Assembly: GCF_900105475.1 (NCBI RefSeq)
Contig: NZ_LT629777.1
Span: forward strand, 1,302,001 to 1,366,000
Source of the DNA: Pseudomonas asplenii
GTDB taxonomy: Bacteria > Pseudomonadota > Gammaproteobacteria > Pseudomonadales > Pseudomonadaceae
Length of the DNA: 64,000 bases
Direction of reading: 5' to 3'
Shown here: piece after piece, positions 18,659-30,125 of the stretch
How the letters are laid out: each line of letters begins with the position of its first letter
How positions within the stretch are numbered: the first letter of the stretch is position 1
Program-made: the position numbers and the translations under genes
The notes under the pieces: model-generated
Databases searched by the model: none
Seen by the model: only the letters and a program-made list of their open reading frames with translations
What the model was told of the DNA's origin: nothing

Positions 18659-21028
18659 ATGAAACGCAGCATGACCGTTCTCGCCGTCCTGATCGCCGCC
18701 GTGACCGCCGGCGGCACCTGGTACGTCCAGAGCAAACTGCCGACACGCCAGGGCCAGGTCACGCTGGGCAACCTGCAGGGGCCGGTCACCGTGCGCTACG
18801 ACGAGCGCGGCGTGCCGCATATCCGTGCCGAGTCGGAGACCGATCTGTATCGCGCCCTGGGTTATGTACATGCCCAGGACCGTCTGTTCCAGATGGAGAT
18901 CGTCCGGCGCCTGGCCCGTGGCGAGTTGTCCGAAGTCCTCGGGCCCAAGACCCTGGAAACCGACAAGCTGTTCCGCAGCCTGCGCATTCGCGAGCATGCC
19001 GCCCAATACGTCGCCCGGCTGGACCCGCAATCGCCGGCCTGGAAGGCCCTGCAAGCCTATCTGGACGGCATCAACCAGTACCAGGCCAGCCATGCCAGAC
19101 CGATCGAGTTCGACCTGCTGGGGATCCAGCCGCGGCCCTTCACCGCCGAAGACACCATCAGCATCGCCGGCTACATGTCCTACAGCTTCGCTGCCGCGTT
19201 CCGCACCGAGCCGCTGCTGACCTATGTACGCGACAAGCTCGGGGCCGACTACCTCAAGGTGTTCGACCTGGAATGGCGTCCCCAGGGCATGCTCGGTTCA
19301 GCAACGCCGCTGACCGATGCCGACTGGAAAAGCCTCGGCGCACTGGCACGGGTCAGCGAGCAGGCGCTGCGCGATGCCGGCGTGCCGCAGTTCGAGGGCA
19401 GCAACGCCTGGGCGGTGTCCGGCAGCCGGACCAAGAGTGGCAAGCCACTGCTGGCCGGCGACCCACATATCGCCTTCTCGACCCCCGCCGTGTGGTACGA
19501 GGCGCAACTCTCGGCACCGAACTTCGAGTTGTATGGCTATCACCAGGCGCTGGTGCCGTTCGCCTTCCTCGGCAACAACGCGGCCTTCGGCTGGAGCCTG
19601 ACCATGTTCCAGAACGACGACCTGGACCTGATCGCCGAAAAGACCAATCCCGACCACCCCAACCAGGTCTGGTACCACGGCCAGTGGGTCGAGATGACCC
19701 GCAGCGAAGAGCAGATCGCGGTCAAGGGCCAGGCGCCGGTGACTATCACACTGCTGCGCTCGCCCCATGGTCCGATCGTCAACGATGTGATCGGCGCCAA
19801 TGCCGGGACGAAGCCGATCGCCATGTGGTGGGCGTTTCTCGAAACCCCCAACCCGATCCTGCAGGGTTTCTACGAACTCAACCGCGCCGACACCCTGGAT
19901 AAAGCCCGCGAAGCCGCCAGCCGAATCCATGCACCCGGCCTGAACCTGATGTGGGCCAACGCCAAGGGTGATATCGGCTGGTGGGCCGCTGCACTGCTGC
20001 CCAAGCGGCCGGAGGGGGTCAATCCGGCGTTCATCCTCGACGGCAGCACCGCCGAGGCGGACAAGGGCGGTTTCTATCCCTTCAGCGCCAATCCGCAGGA
20101 AGAAAACCCGCCGCGCGGCTACATCGTGTCGGCCAACAGCCAGCCGGCCTCACCCACCGGCATGGTGATTCCCGGCTACTACAACCTGGCCGATCGCGGC
20201 CAGCAGTTGAACCGGCAATTGGCCGACACCAGCGTGCGCTGGAGCCTGGAGAACAGCCAGAAACTACAACTGGGCACCACCACCGACTACGGCCCACGGT
20301 TGCTCAAGCCGCTGCTGCCAGCGTTGCGCGCAGCAACGAAGGACCCGGCCGAACTCAAGCTGGTGGAGCAACTGGCGACCTGGAAGGGCGACTACCCGAT
20401 GAGTTCCACCAGCGCCACGCTGTTCAACCAGTTCCTCTACGAGCTGGCCCGCGCCGCCATGTATGACAAGCTGGGCGATGCCTACTTCAGCACCCTGACC
20501 AGCACCCGTGTGGTAGATGCCGCGCTGCCACGCCTGGCGGCCGACGAGCACTCACCGTGGTGGAACGGCAATCGCAATGAGGTCGTGAAACAGGCCTGGC
20601 AGGCAACCCTGGCCCATCTCAGGCAAACCTACGGTGACAACAGCGGCGGCTGGGTCTGGGGCAAGGCGCACACCTTGACCCACGGCCATCCGCTGGGCCG
20701 GCAGAAGCCGCTGGACACGCTGTTCAACGTCGGCCCGTTCGATGCGCCGGGCACCCACGAAGTGCCGAACAACCTCTCGGCAAAAATCGGCCCGGCACCG
20801 TGGCCGGTGACCTACGGCCCCTCGACCCGACGCCTGATCGACTTCGCCGACCCGGACCACGGCCTGACCATCAACCCGGTAGGCCAGAGCGGCGTGTTGT
20901 TCGACAAGCACTACAGCGACCAGGCCGAAACCTACGTCGAGGGTGGCTACGAGCAGGTGCGCATGAACGAGGTCGAGGTATCGGCCAACACCCGCGGTGT
21001 GCTGAGGCTGGTGCCAGGCAACAAGTAG
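18659..21028 (+). CDS. penicillin-acylase-family Ntn hydrolase (acyl-homoserine lactone/beta-lactam acylase type)
   Basis: A 789-residue precursor with an N-terminal hydrophobic export segment (MKRSMTVLAVLIAAVTAGGT). The alpha region carries the conserved GYVHAQDRLFQMEIVRR (about residues 64-80). The autoproteolytic site is before Ser248 in EGSNAWAVSG, with the beta chain running to the end (AGDPHIAFSTPAVWYE, then FLGNNAAFGWS). Family members cleave amide-linked acyl chains in the periplasm; Pseudomonas relatives include AHL acylases (PvdQ, QuiP, HacB). The substrate cannot be fixed from the sequence. The gene appears monocistronic. Confidence 0.88.
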   Translation: MKRSMTVLAVLIAAVTAGGTWYVQSKLPTRQGQVTLGNLQGPVTVRYDERGVPHIRAESETDLYRALGYVHAQDRLFQMEIVRRLARGELSEVLGPKTLETDKLFRSLRIREHAAQYVARLDPQSPAWKALQAYLDGINQYQASHARPIEFDLLGIQPRPFTAEDTISIAGYMSYSFAAAFRTEPLLTYVRDKLGADYLKVFDLEWRPQGMLGSATPLTDADWKSLGALARVSEQALRDAGVPQFEGSNAWAVSGSRTKSGKPLLAGDPHIAFSTPAVWYEAQLSAPNFELYGYHQALVPFAFLGNNAAFGWSLTMFQNDDLDLIAEKTNPDHPNQVWYHGQWVEMTRSEEQIAVKGQAPVTITLLRSPHGPIVNDVIGANAGTKPIAMWWAFLETPNPILQGFYELNRADTLDKAREAASRIHAPGLNLMWANAKGDIGWWAAALLPKRPEGVNPAFILDGSTAEADKGGFYPFSANPQEENPPRGYIVSANSQPASPTGMVIPGYYNLADRGQQLNRQLADTSVRWSLENSQKLQLGTTTDYGPRLLKPLLPALRAATKDPAELKLVEQLATWKGDYPMSSTSATLFNQFLYELARAAMYDKLGDAYFSTLTSTRVVDAALPRLAADEHSPWWNGNRNEVVKQAWQATLAHLRQTYGDNSGGWVWGKAHTLTHGHPLGRQKPLDTLFNVGPFDAPGTHEVPNNLSAKIGPAPWPVTYGPSTRRLIDFADPDHGLTINPVGQSGVLFDKHYSDQAETYVEGGYEQVRMNEVEVSANTRGVLRLVPGNK

Positions 21029-21089
21029 TCAGACTGTGGTGCAATATCGCTCAAGCCCAAGTGCGAATGGCTCAACAAGCTTTCAGGCA

Positions 21090-21125
21090 GGAGCAGGCGG
21101 TGCGGCGATCCGACTTGCCCGCGAA
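21090..21125 (+). repeat. REP-like element, 36 nt
   Basis: GGAGCAGGCGGTGCGGCGAT leads into CCGACTTGCCCGCGAA. The same 36 bases occur exactly on the other strand at 49527-49562. The TTGCCCGCGAA core is the REP core seen throughout this window, but the GGCGGTGCGGCGATCC arm is unlike the other copies. Confidence 0.8.
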
Positions 21126-21151
21126 GAGGCCCTCAAGCCCACCACAGCACC

Positions 21152-22117
21152 TCAAGCCAACCCCGCAAAGTTCTGCCGAAACTGCTGCGCACTCACCCCC
21201 AGCCGTCGCTGGAACACACTGCGCATATGGTGCGCATCACGAAACCCGCACTCGTAGGCAATGGTCTTCAATGGCGCCCCGCCGCCTTCCAGCAGCACCC
21301 GCGCCGCATCCACACGCGCGCTTTCGACGAACTCCGCCGGGGTCGCCCCGCTTTCCCGGACGAACACCCGGGAAAAGTTCCGTGCACTCATGTTCGCCAC
21401 CTTCGCCAGCTCGGCAATGCTCAGGTCCGCAGCCAGATGCGTCAGTACATACACCTGCACCTGGGCAACCAGCGAGCCCGGTTCGGCATGGGGCGTCAGG
21501 TAGGGACTGAACTGCGACTGCCCGCCCGAGCGTTGGGTGAACACCAGCAGCCGCCGGGCCACGCTCAAGGCGATCTCGCTGCCCTGCTCCCGGGACAGCA
21601 GGTACAGCGACAGGTCGATACCCGCCGTTACCCCCGCCGAGGTGAACAGCTCGCCATCCTGCACATACAGGCGATCGGCCTCAACCCGCGCCGTCGGGCA
21701 CAGCTCGGCCAATGCCTGGGCGTCGCTCCAGTGGGTGGTCACCGTGCGCCCCTCCAGCAGCCCGGCCCGCGCCAGCATGAACGCACCATTGCAGATCGAG
21801 CCGAACAGTCCGGCACGGGCAACGGCGGACCGTAGCCAGGCATGGAACTCGGCACCGAAGTCCAACCCCGGCAAGCTCGGCCCGCCGGCACACAACAGCA
21901 GGTCATAGCGTCCCGGCGCTTCGCTGAAATGTCGGTGCGCCTGGATCGCCAAGCCATTCGAGCAAGGAACCCAACCGCGCTCGACGCCAATCACCTCCAG
22001 GCGATATCCGGCCTCGGGCGGCAGGAAGCGGTTGGCCTCGGCGAACACGTCCATCGGCCCGCTGACATCCAGGGACTGGACGCCGGAAAACACGATGACA
22101 GCGACGGTGCGGGTCAT
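21152..22117 (-). CDS. GlxA-type AraC regulator with DJ-1/PfpI domain
   Basis: A 321-residue protein: an N-terminal class-I glutamine-amidotransferase-like (DJ-1/PfpI) domain to about residue 170 (VAVIVFSGVQSLDVSGPMDV; elbow-like Cys in FGSICNGAFMLARAG) and a C-terminal AraC double HTH (about 220-318, ADLSIAELAKVANMSARNFS, then AYECGFRDAHHMRSVFQRR). Such proteins usually activate adjacent catabolic genes in response to small nitrogenous metabolites. It is divergent from the HD-domain gene, with a 212-bp shared intergenic region, and probably controls it. Confidence 0.9.
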   Translation of the reverse strand: MTRTVAVIVFSGVQSLDVSGPMDVFAEANRFLPPEAGYRLEVIGVERGWVPCSNGLAIQAHRHFSEAPGRYDLLLCAGGPSLPGLDFGAEFHAWLRSAVARAGLFGSICNGAFMLARAGLLEGRTVTTHWSDAQALAELCPTARVEADRLYVQDGELFTSAGVTAGIDLSLYLLSREQGSEIALSVARRLLVFTQRSGGQSQFSPYLTPHAEPGSLVAQVQVYVLTHLAADLSIAELAKVANMSARNFSRVFVRESGATPAEFVESARVDAARVLLEGGGAPLKTIAYECGFRDAHHMRSVFQRRLGVSAQQFRQNFAGLA

Positions 22118-22329
22118 GGAACAAGCCTCTTTCAGATCAAACGAGAAATCGCCGAACCGGGCCTACGGTAACCAAAGCCCCGCCGGGATACGAGGCACAT
22201 CCGGCCGCTGGCGCGAAACCTGCCGCGAATGGCTGGAATCGTCACCCTGTATCGATAGCAGCCAAACCCACACAACGCCAGACTGATTCCATCGGCGCCA
22301 CTGCGGCGCTCGCCACAGGAGTCACCACC

Positions 22330-22971
22330 ATGAGCAACACCATCGCCGGCATCCAGATACCCGACAGCGCGCTGGCCAGGGCGGCCACCGAATACATCCG
22401 CGATGTGGAGAGCGACCTGCTCTACCACCACTCGCGCCGAGTATTCCTGTTCGGCGCCCTGAGCGGCGAGCGCAAGCAACTGGCGTACAACCCGGAGCTG
22501 CTTTACATCGGCGCGATGTTCCACGACCTGGGCCTGGTCGAGGGCCTGCGCAGCGACAATGACCGCTTCGAAGTCGACGGAGCCAACGCGGCCAAGGCCT
22601 TCATGCAGCCCTATGGGTTGTCGGATGACGATATCGAGCAGGTCTGGCTGTCGATTGCCCTGCACACCACGCCGGGCGTGCCCCAATATCTGCGGCCGAC
22701 CGTGGCCCTGGTGACCGCAGGGGTGGAGATGGATGTGCTGGGCATGGACTACGCGGCGTTTCCCACCGCGCAGCGTGAAGCGGTGGTGCATGCGCATCCA
22801 CGGGGTGAAGGGTTCAAGGAGTGCATTATCTGCGCGTTTGCCGATGGTTTGCGCCATCGTCCGCAGACCACCTTCGGCAACGTCAAGACCGACGTCTTGA
22901 AAGACAAGGATACGAGTTTCAAGCCGATGAATTTCGTCGAAGTGATCCGGCGTTCACCGTGGGCTGAATGA
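22330..22971 (+). CDS. HD-domain metal-dependent hydrolase, cyanamide-hydratase-like
   Basis: A 213-residue HD-domain protein: His in LYHHSRRVFLFG, His-Asp in IGAMFHDLGLVEG, and a later His in IALHTTPGV. The overall pattern resembles the fungal cyanamide hydratase (DDI2/Cah) group more than signalling HD-GYP proteins. The reaction in bacteria is not settled. It is divergent from the GlxA-type regulator, a pairing I recall from other pseudomonads. ACAGGAG (22316-22322) lies just before the start. Confidence 0.78.
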   Translation: MSNTIAGIQIPDSALARAATEYIRDVESDLLYHHSRRVFLFGALSGERKQLAYNPELLYIGAMFHDLGLVEGLRSDNDRFEVDGANAAKAFMQPYGLSDDDIEQVWLSIALHTTPGVPQYLRPTVALVTAGVEMDVLGMDYAAFPTAQREAVVHAHPRGEGFKECIICAFADGLRHRPQTTFGNVKTDVLKDKDTSFKPMNFVEVIRRSPWAE

Positions 22972-22981
22972 AACCTCTGTG

Positions 22982-23071
22982 GGAGCCGGCTTGCTGGCGA
23001 TCCGCCGAAGGCGGCCATTCAGCGCCTTCGGCGGCGATGGCGAAATCGCTATCGCCAGCAAGCCGGTTTCC
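22982..23071. repeat. REPIN: inverted REP pair with inner hairpin
   Basis: GGAGCCGGCTTGCTGGCGAT (22982-23001) is mirrored by ATCGCCAGCAAGCCGGTTTCC (23051-23071), and inside lies a perfect 12-bp stem CCGCCGAAGGCG / CGCCTTCGGCGG (23002-23034). It sits between the convergent HD-domain and spuH genes and may serve both as a 3' structure. The core GCTTGCTGGCGAT differs from the TTGCCCGCGA type elsewhere in the window. Confidence 0.88.
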
Positions 23072-23102
23072 ACAATCGACACAACACGTACCGATAGGAA
23101 AG

Positions 23103-23996
23103 TTACGAAGCTTGCGCTGCCGCCGATGGCCGCCGCACGTCCGGCTGCTTCCAGGAATCCGCCGCACTCTCCTCGATGGCCTGCTGGATCGCCTTGCGCC
23201 GACGTTCTTCGGCCTGGCGGCTGAAGTACCAGACCAGGAAGGTCACCAGCGACACTGCCAGCAGGATCAGACTCGCCACCGCGTTGATCTCCGGCTTCAC
23301 GCCCAGGCGCACCGCCGAGAACACTTCCATCGGCAGGGTGGTCGAACCCGGCCCGGACACGAAGCTGGCCAGCACCAGGTCATCCAGCGACAGGGCAAAC
23401 GACATCATGCCGCCCGCCGCCAGCGACGGCGCGATCATCGGAATGGTGATCAGGAAGAATACCTTCCACGGCCGCGCGCCCAGGTCCATGGCCGCCTCTT
23501 CGATGGACAGGTCCAACTCGCGCAGACGCGCCGACACCACCACCGCCACGTAGGCCGAGCAGAAGGTCGTGTGGGCGATCCAGATCGTGACGATGCCACG
23601 CTCCTGGGGCCAGCCGATCATCTGCGCCATGGCCACGAACAGCAGCAACAGCGACAGGCCGGTGATCACTTCCGGCATCACCAACGGCGCGGTGACCAGG
23701 CCACCAAACAGCGTGCGGCCCTTGAAGCGGGTGATCCGGGTCAGCACGAACGCCGCCAGGGTGCCCAGTGCCACCGCCGCAATAGCGGTGTAGCAGGCGA
23801 TTTCCAGCGAGCGGGCGACCGAGCCCATCAGTTGCGTGTTGTCGAGCAGGCCGACGTACCACTTCACCGACCAGCCGCCCCACACCGTCACCAGCTTGGA
23901 GGCGTTGAACGAGTAGATCACCAGAATCAGCATCGGCAGGTAGATGAACAGCAGACCCACCACCAGCATCAGTTTCGAGAAACCGAAGCGCTTCAT
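23103..23996 (-). CDS. spuH: polyamine ABC transporter permease (PotI/SpuH)
   Basis: A 297-residue inner-membrane permease with six predicted helices and the EAA loop (LSIEEAAMDLGARPWKVFFL) near residue 160. It pairs with the upstream permease to form the channel for putrescine/spermidine import. The start overlaps the spuG stop by ATGA. It is the last gene of the spu operon. The last 30 residues are charged (SRQAEERRRKAIQQAIEES). Confidence 0.92.
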   Translation of the reverse strand: MKRFGFSKLMLVVGLLFIYLPMLILVIYSFNASKLVTVWGGWSVKWYVGLLDNTQLMGSVARSLEIACYTAIAAVALGTLAAFVLTRITRFKGRTLFGGLVTAPLVMPEVITGLSLLLLFVAMAQMIGWPQERGIVTIWIAHTTFCSAYVAVVVSARLRELDLSIEEAAMDLGARPWKVFFLITIPMIAPSLAAGGMMSFALSLDDLVLASFVSGPGSTTLPMEVFSAVRLGVKPEINAVASLILLAVSLVTFLVWYFSRQAEERRRKAIQQAIEESAADSWKQPDVRRPSAAAQAS

Positions 23997-24913
23997 GCCC
24001 TGCCCTCCATTTCCTTGGCCTGACTGCGGTTGAACAGGATGATCGGCACGATCAGGATCGCCAGCATCACCACGGCAAGGGCGGAAGCCACCGGCCAGTC
24101 ACGGTTGTTGAAGAACTCTTGCCACAGCACCTTGCCGATCATCAGGGTTTCCGGACCGCCGAGCAGCTCGGGGATCACGAATTCGCCGACCACCGGGATG
24201 AACACCAGCATGCAGCCGGCGATGATGCCGTTCTTCGACAGCGGTACAGTGATCTTCCAGAAGCTGTTGAAGGTGCTCGACCCCAGGTCCGAGGCGGCCT
24301 CCAGCAAGCTGGCATCGTGCTTCACCAGGTTGGCGTAGAGCGGCAGGATCATGAACGGCAGGTACGAATAGACCACGCCGATGTACACCGCCAGGTTGGT
24401 GTTGAGGATCTGCAGCGGTTCGCTGATCAGCCCGGTCCACATCAGGAAGCCATTGAGCAGCCCGTTGTTGCTGAGGATGCCCATCCAGGCATAGACGCGG
24501 ATCAGGATCGCGGTCCAGGTCGGCATCATGATCAGAAGCACCAGCACGGTCTGCACTTCCTTGCGCGCACTGGCGATGGCATAGGCCATCGGATAGCCGA
24601 TCAGCAGGCACAACAGCGTGCTGATGAAGGCCATCTTCAACGAACCCAGGTAGGCTGCCAGGTACAGGTCGTCGTCGCCCAGCATCGCATAGTTGCCGAG
24701 GTTCAGAATCAGCTGCAGCTTCTGTTCGACGAAGGTATAGATCTCGGTGTAGGGCGGAATCGCCACGTCCGCTTCTGCGAAGCTGATCTTCAGGACGATG
24801 AAGAACGGCAGCATGAAGAACAGAAACAGCCAGAGAAAAGGAATCCCGATGACCACATGACGGCCGGAAGGGATTATACGGTGCAGCCGGCGCTTGAACT
24901 TTCGCATGTTCAT
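23993..24913 (-). CDS. spuG: polyamine ABC transporter permease (PotH/SpuG)
   Basis: A 306-residue permease with six predicted helices; the EAA loop reads LLEAASDLGSSTFNSFWKIT. ATG 24913 overlaps the spuF stop by ATGA, which fixes the start; the open frame upstream of it lies inside spuF. It forms the translocation pore with SpuH. A basic N-terminal segment (MRKFKRRLHRI) precedes the first helix, as expected for a cytoplasmic N-terminus. Confidence 0.92.
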   Translation of the reverse strand: MNMRKFKRRLHRIIPSGRHVVIGIPFLWLFLFFMLPFFIVLKISFAEADVAIPPYTEIYTFVEQKLQLILNLGNYAMLGDDDLYLAAYLGSLKMAFISTLLCLLIGYPMAYAIASARKEVQTVLVLLIMMPTWTAILIRVYAWMGILSNNGLLNGFLMWTGLISEPLQILNTNLAVYIGVVYSYLPFMILPLYANLVKHDASLLEAASDLGSSTFNSFWKITVPLSKNGIIAGCMLVFIPVVGEFVIPELLGGPETLMIGKVLWQEFFNNRDWPVASALAVVMLAILIVPIILFNRSQAKEMEGRA

Positions 24914-26052
24914 GAGCGCAGTACCACGCCGCTGTCGTCTTCCCACCAGACGAACACTTCATCGCCCCAGGTCGGCCGGGTGCCCTGGCGTTCGGCGTTG
25001 GCGACGAAGGATTGCACCAGCTTGCCGCTCGGCAACTCGACGTAGAACACCGAGTGACCGCCCAGGTAGGCGATATCGTGAACCTTGCCGCGCGACCAGT
25101 TGTGCTCGCACTGCGGCTGGGTGGTGGTGACCAGCAGCTTCTCCGGGCGGATCGCGTAGGTCACGTGCTTGTCCTGGACCGACGTACTCACGCCGTGCCC
25201 GACGTAAATATTGCGCTCCAACTCCGGGCAGGCGATGCGCGCATAACCTTCGGCGTCATCGACCACTTCACCGTCGAACAGGTTGACGTTACCGATGAAC
25301 TCACAGACCAGACGGCTGGTCGGGGTCTCGTAGACGTCGATCGGGCTGCCGATCTGGGCAATCCAGCCCAGGTGCATGATGGCGATCCGCTCGGCCATGG
25401 TCATGGCCTCTTCCTGATCGTGGGTCACCATGACGCAGGTCACGCCGACGCGCTCGATGATCTCGACAAGCTCAAGCTGCATCTGCGAACGCAGCTTCTT
25501 GTCCAGAGCACCCATGGGCTCGTCGAGCAGCAACAGTTTCGGCCGCTTGGCCAGGGAACGGGCCAGGGCCACACGCTGGCGCTGGCCACCGGACAACTGG
25601 TGCGGCTTGCGCTTGGCGTACTGGCTCATCTGCACCAGCTTGAGCATCTCGGCCACACGGGCGTCGATTTCGGCTTTCGGAATCTTGTCCTGCTGCAAGC
25701 CAAAGGCAATGTTCTGGGCCACGGTCATGTGTGGGAACAGGGCATAGGACTGGAACATCATGTTGATCGGCCGCTCGTAGGGCGGCATGTCGGTGATGTC
25801 CACGCCATCCAGGTAGATCCGGCCTTCGGTCGGCCGCTCGAAACCGGCGAGCATGCGCAGCAAGGTGGATTTACCCGAGCCCGAGCCACCAAGCAGGGCG
25901 AAGATCTCGCCTTTCCTGATTTCCAGGGACACATCGTCCACGGCGATCGTCTCATCGAACTTCTTCGTAACCCGGTCGATCTTGACCAACACCTGCTTGG
26001 GTGATTGGTCGCCTTCGAGGGCTTTCTTGTAGGCGCCGGAGGCAACAGCCAT
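24910..26052 (-). CDS. spuF: polyamine ABC transporter ATPase (PotG/SpuF)
   Basis: A 380-residue ATPase. Walker A is GGSGSGKST (about residue 56), the signature motif LSGGQRQRVALARS and Walker B LLLLDEPMGALDKK; the H-loop His is in VTHDQEE. A C-terminal TOBE regulatory domain follows (about 300-375). ATG 26052 is chosen because TTGGGAG lies 8 nt upstream. It energises polyamine uptake with SpuG/SpuH. Confidence 0.94.
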   Translation of the reverse strand: MAVASGAYKKALEGDQSPKQVLVKIDRVTKKFDETIAVDDVSLEIRKGEIFALLGGSGSGKSTLLRMLAGFERPTEGRIYLDGVDITDMPPYERPINMMFQSYALFPHMTVAQNIAFGLQQDKIPKAEIDARVAEMLKLVQMSQYAKRKPHQLSGGQRQRVALARSLAKRPKLLLLDEPMGALDKKLRSQMQLELVEIIERVGVTCVMVTHDQEEAMTMAERIAIMHLGWIAQIGSPIDVYETPTSRLVCEFIGNVNLFDGEVVDDAEGYARIACPELERNIYVGHGVSTSVQDKHVTYAIRPEKLLVTTTQPQCEHNWSRGKVHDIAYLGGHSVFYVELPSGKLVQSFVANAERQGTRPTWGDEVFVWWEDDSGVVLRS

Positions 26053-26130
26053 GTGCAAAACTCCCAACAAAATTTAACCGCAAGGCCCTGACGGCCCAGC
26101 ATTGAATGGTTTGACCCGAGGGCCCACGGA

Positions 26131-27237
<1,107 letters not shown>

Positions 27238-27358
27238 TCAATAGTTGGGCCTGAGTTGCCCGGGCCCTATGGCGCGATAACCGCCCGATGACAAAACCGG
27301 CGCGCAACTTACCCTCGATAAGCCGATCCAGCAAAAGTTTTCTTTGATTGATATTTAT

Positions 27359-27399
27359 CCTGCAGGAACCGATGCCCGGATAAGCCCGGCTCCTGCAGG
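27359..27399. repeat. hairpin between the two polyamine-binding-protein genes
   Basis: CCTGCAGGA (27359-27367) and TCCTGCAGG (27391-27399) form a 9-bp stem around a loop with REP-like CCCGGATAAGCCCGG. It lies between spuD and spuE on the transcribed strand, where it could stabilise the spuD message or reduce read-through. Confidence 0.6.
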
Positions 27400-27423
27400 T
27401 GGAACGGTGTTATCTCAGGCCGC

Positions 27424-28536
<1,113 letters not shown>

Positions 28537-28705
28537 TCATGCTCCAATTTTTCTTTTAAACCAGCTGTTCGGCGGCCGATTCCGGGCAACTCGGAACCGT
28601 GGGGTAGTCTGGCAAGATCCAGGGCCGGCTTTCAAGAAAAGACCAGCCTTTCTGATCACTCCGAGCGAAAGCGCTGACAACTCGCTTGCGCTCAGAGCCT
28701 AGCAC

Positions 28706-30070
28706 CTAGCCCTGCACCGCACTCAGGGTCAGATCCAGGCATTGACGCGCCTTGGTCACCAACTCGTCGATCTCGGCCTTGCTGATCACCAGTGGCGGGG
28801 CAATGATCATGGTGTCGCCGACGGCACGCATGATCAGGCCGTTGTCGAAGCAGAACTGCCGGCAGATCATGCCGACGCCCTTACCCTCGTAACGCGCACG
28901 GGTGGCCTTGTCCTTGACCAGTTCGATGGCCCCCAGCAGACCCACACCCCGAACCTCACCCACCAGCGGGTGATCGTTCAGCTCCCGTAGACGCTTTTGC
29001 AAATAGGGTGCCGTTTCGGCATGGACCCGCTCGATAATTTTCTCGTCGCGCAGGATGCGGATGTTTTCCAGCGCCACCGCCGCCGCCACCGGGTGCCCGG
29101 AGTAGGTGAAACCGTGGTTGAAGTCGCCACCTTCGTTGAGCACCGCGACCACGTCGTCGCGTACGATCAGGCCACCCATGGGGATGTAGCCGGAAGTCAG
29201 GCCCTTGGCGATGGTCATCATGTGCGGCTTGAGGCCGTAGAAATCGCTACCGAACCACTCACCCGTACGCCCGAAACCGCAGATCACCTCGTCGGCGACG
29301 AACAGGATGTCGTACTTGGCAAGGATTTCCCTGATCCGCGGCCAGTAGCTGTCCGGCGGCACGATCACCCCGCCGGCGCCCTGGATCGGCTCGGCAATGA
29401 ACGCACCGACGTTGTCCACACCCAGTTCGAGGATCTTTTCTTCCAGCTGGTTGGCCGCCCAGATACCGAATTCCTCCGGGCTCATGTCGCCGCCTTCGCC
29501 AAACCAGTAGGGCTGGGCGATATGAACGATGCCCGGGATCGGCAGGTCGCCCTGCTCATGCATGTAGGTCATGCCGCCGAGACTGGCACCGGCCACGGTA
29601 GAGCCGTGATAACCGTTCTTGCGGCTGATGATGGTTTTCTTCTGCGGCTGGCCCTTGATCGCCCAGTAGTGGCGGACCATGCGCAGCATGGTGTCGTTGC
29701 CTTCGGAACCGGAACCGGTGAAGAACACATGGTTCATGCCCTCGGGCGCAATTTCGGAGATTACCTTCGCCAGTTCCAGCACCGGCGGGTGGGCGGTCTG
29801 GAAGAACAGGTTGTAATACGGCAGCTCGCGCATCTGCCGGCTGGCGGCCTCGGCCAGTTCGTCGCGCCCGTATCCGACCGCGACGCACCACAGACCGGCC
29901 ATGCCGTCGAGGATCTGGTTACCCTCGCTGTCCCACAGGTAGACACCCTTGGCGTTGGTGATGATGCGCGGGCCTTTTTCCTTCAACTGCTTGAAGTCAC
30001 TGAAGGGGGCCAGGTGATGATCACTGCTGAGGGTCTGCCACTCACGGGTTTGCGGGTTGCTGCTGGTCAT
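28706..30070 (-). CDS. spuC: polyamine:pyruvate aminotransferase SpuC
   Basis: A 454-residue class-III PLP aminotransferase. The PLP site includes SGSEGNDTMLRM, the Asp of DILFVADEVICGFGRTG and the Schiff-base Lys in TIAKGLTSGY. SpuC-type enzymes transfer an amino group from putrescine, cadaverine or spermidine to pyruvate. It lies between spuB and spuD in the order known from P. aeruginosa. ATG 30070 is preceded by AGGAGAT. Confidence 0.92.
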   Translation of the reverse strand: MTSSNPQTREWQTLSSDHHLAPFSDFKQLKEKGPRIITNAKGVYLWDSEGNQILDGMAGLWCVAVGYGRDELAEAASRQMRELPYYNLFFQTAHPPVLELAKVISEIAPEGMNHVFFTGSGSEGNDTMLRMVRHYWAIKGQPQKKTIISRKNGYHGSTVAGASLGGMTYMHEQGDLPIPGIVHIAQPYWFGEGGDMSPEEFGIWAANQLEEKILELGVDNVGAFIAEPIQGAGGVIVPPDSYWPRIREILAKYDILFVADEVICGFGRTGEWFGSDFYGLKPHMMTIAKGLTSGYIPMGGLIVRDDVVAVLNEGGDFNHGFTYSGHPVAAAVALENIRILRDEKIIERVHAETAPYLQKRLRELNDHPLVGEVRGVGLLGAIELVKDKATRARYEGKGVGMICRQFCFDNGLIMRAVGDTMIIAPPLVISKAEIDELVTKARQCLDLTLSAVQG

Positions 30071-30125
30071 ACGGATCTCCTAGATTCCAGTGAAGGCGCG
30101 GCCTGCGAGCACCGCGCCCGACGCA

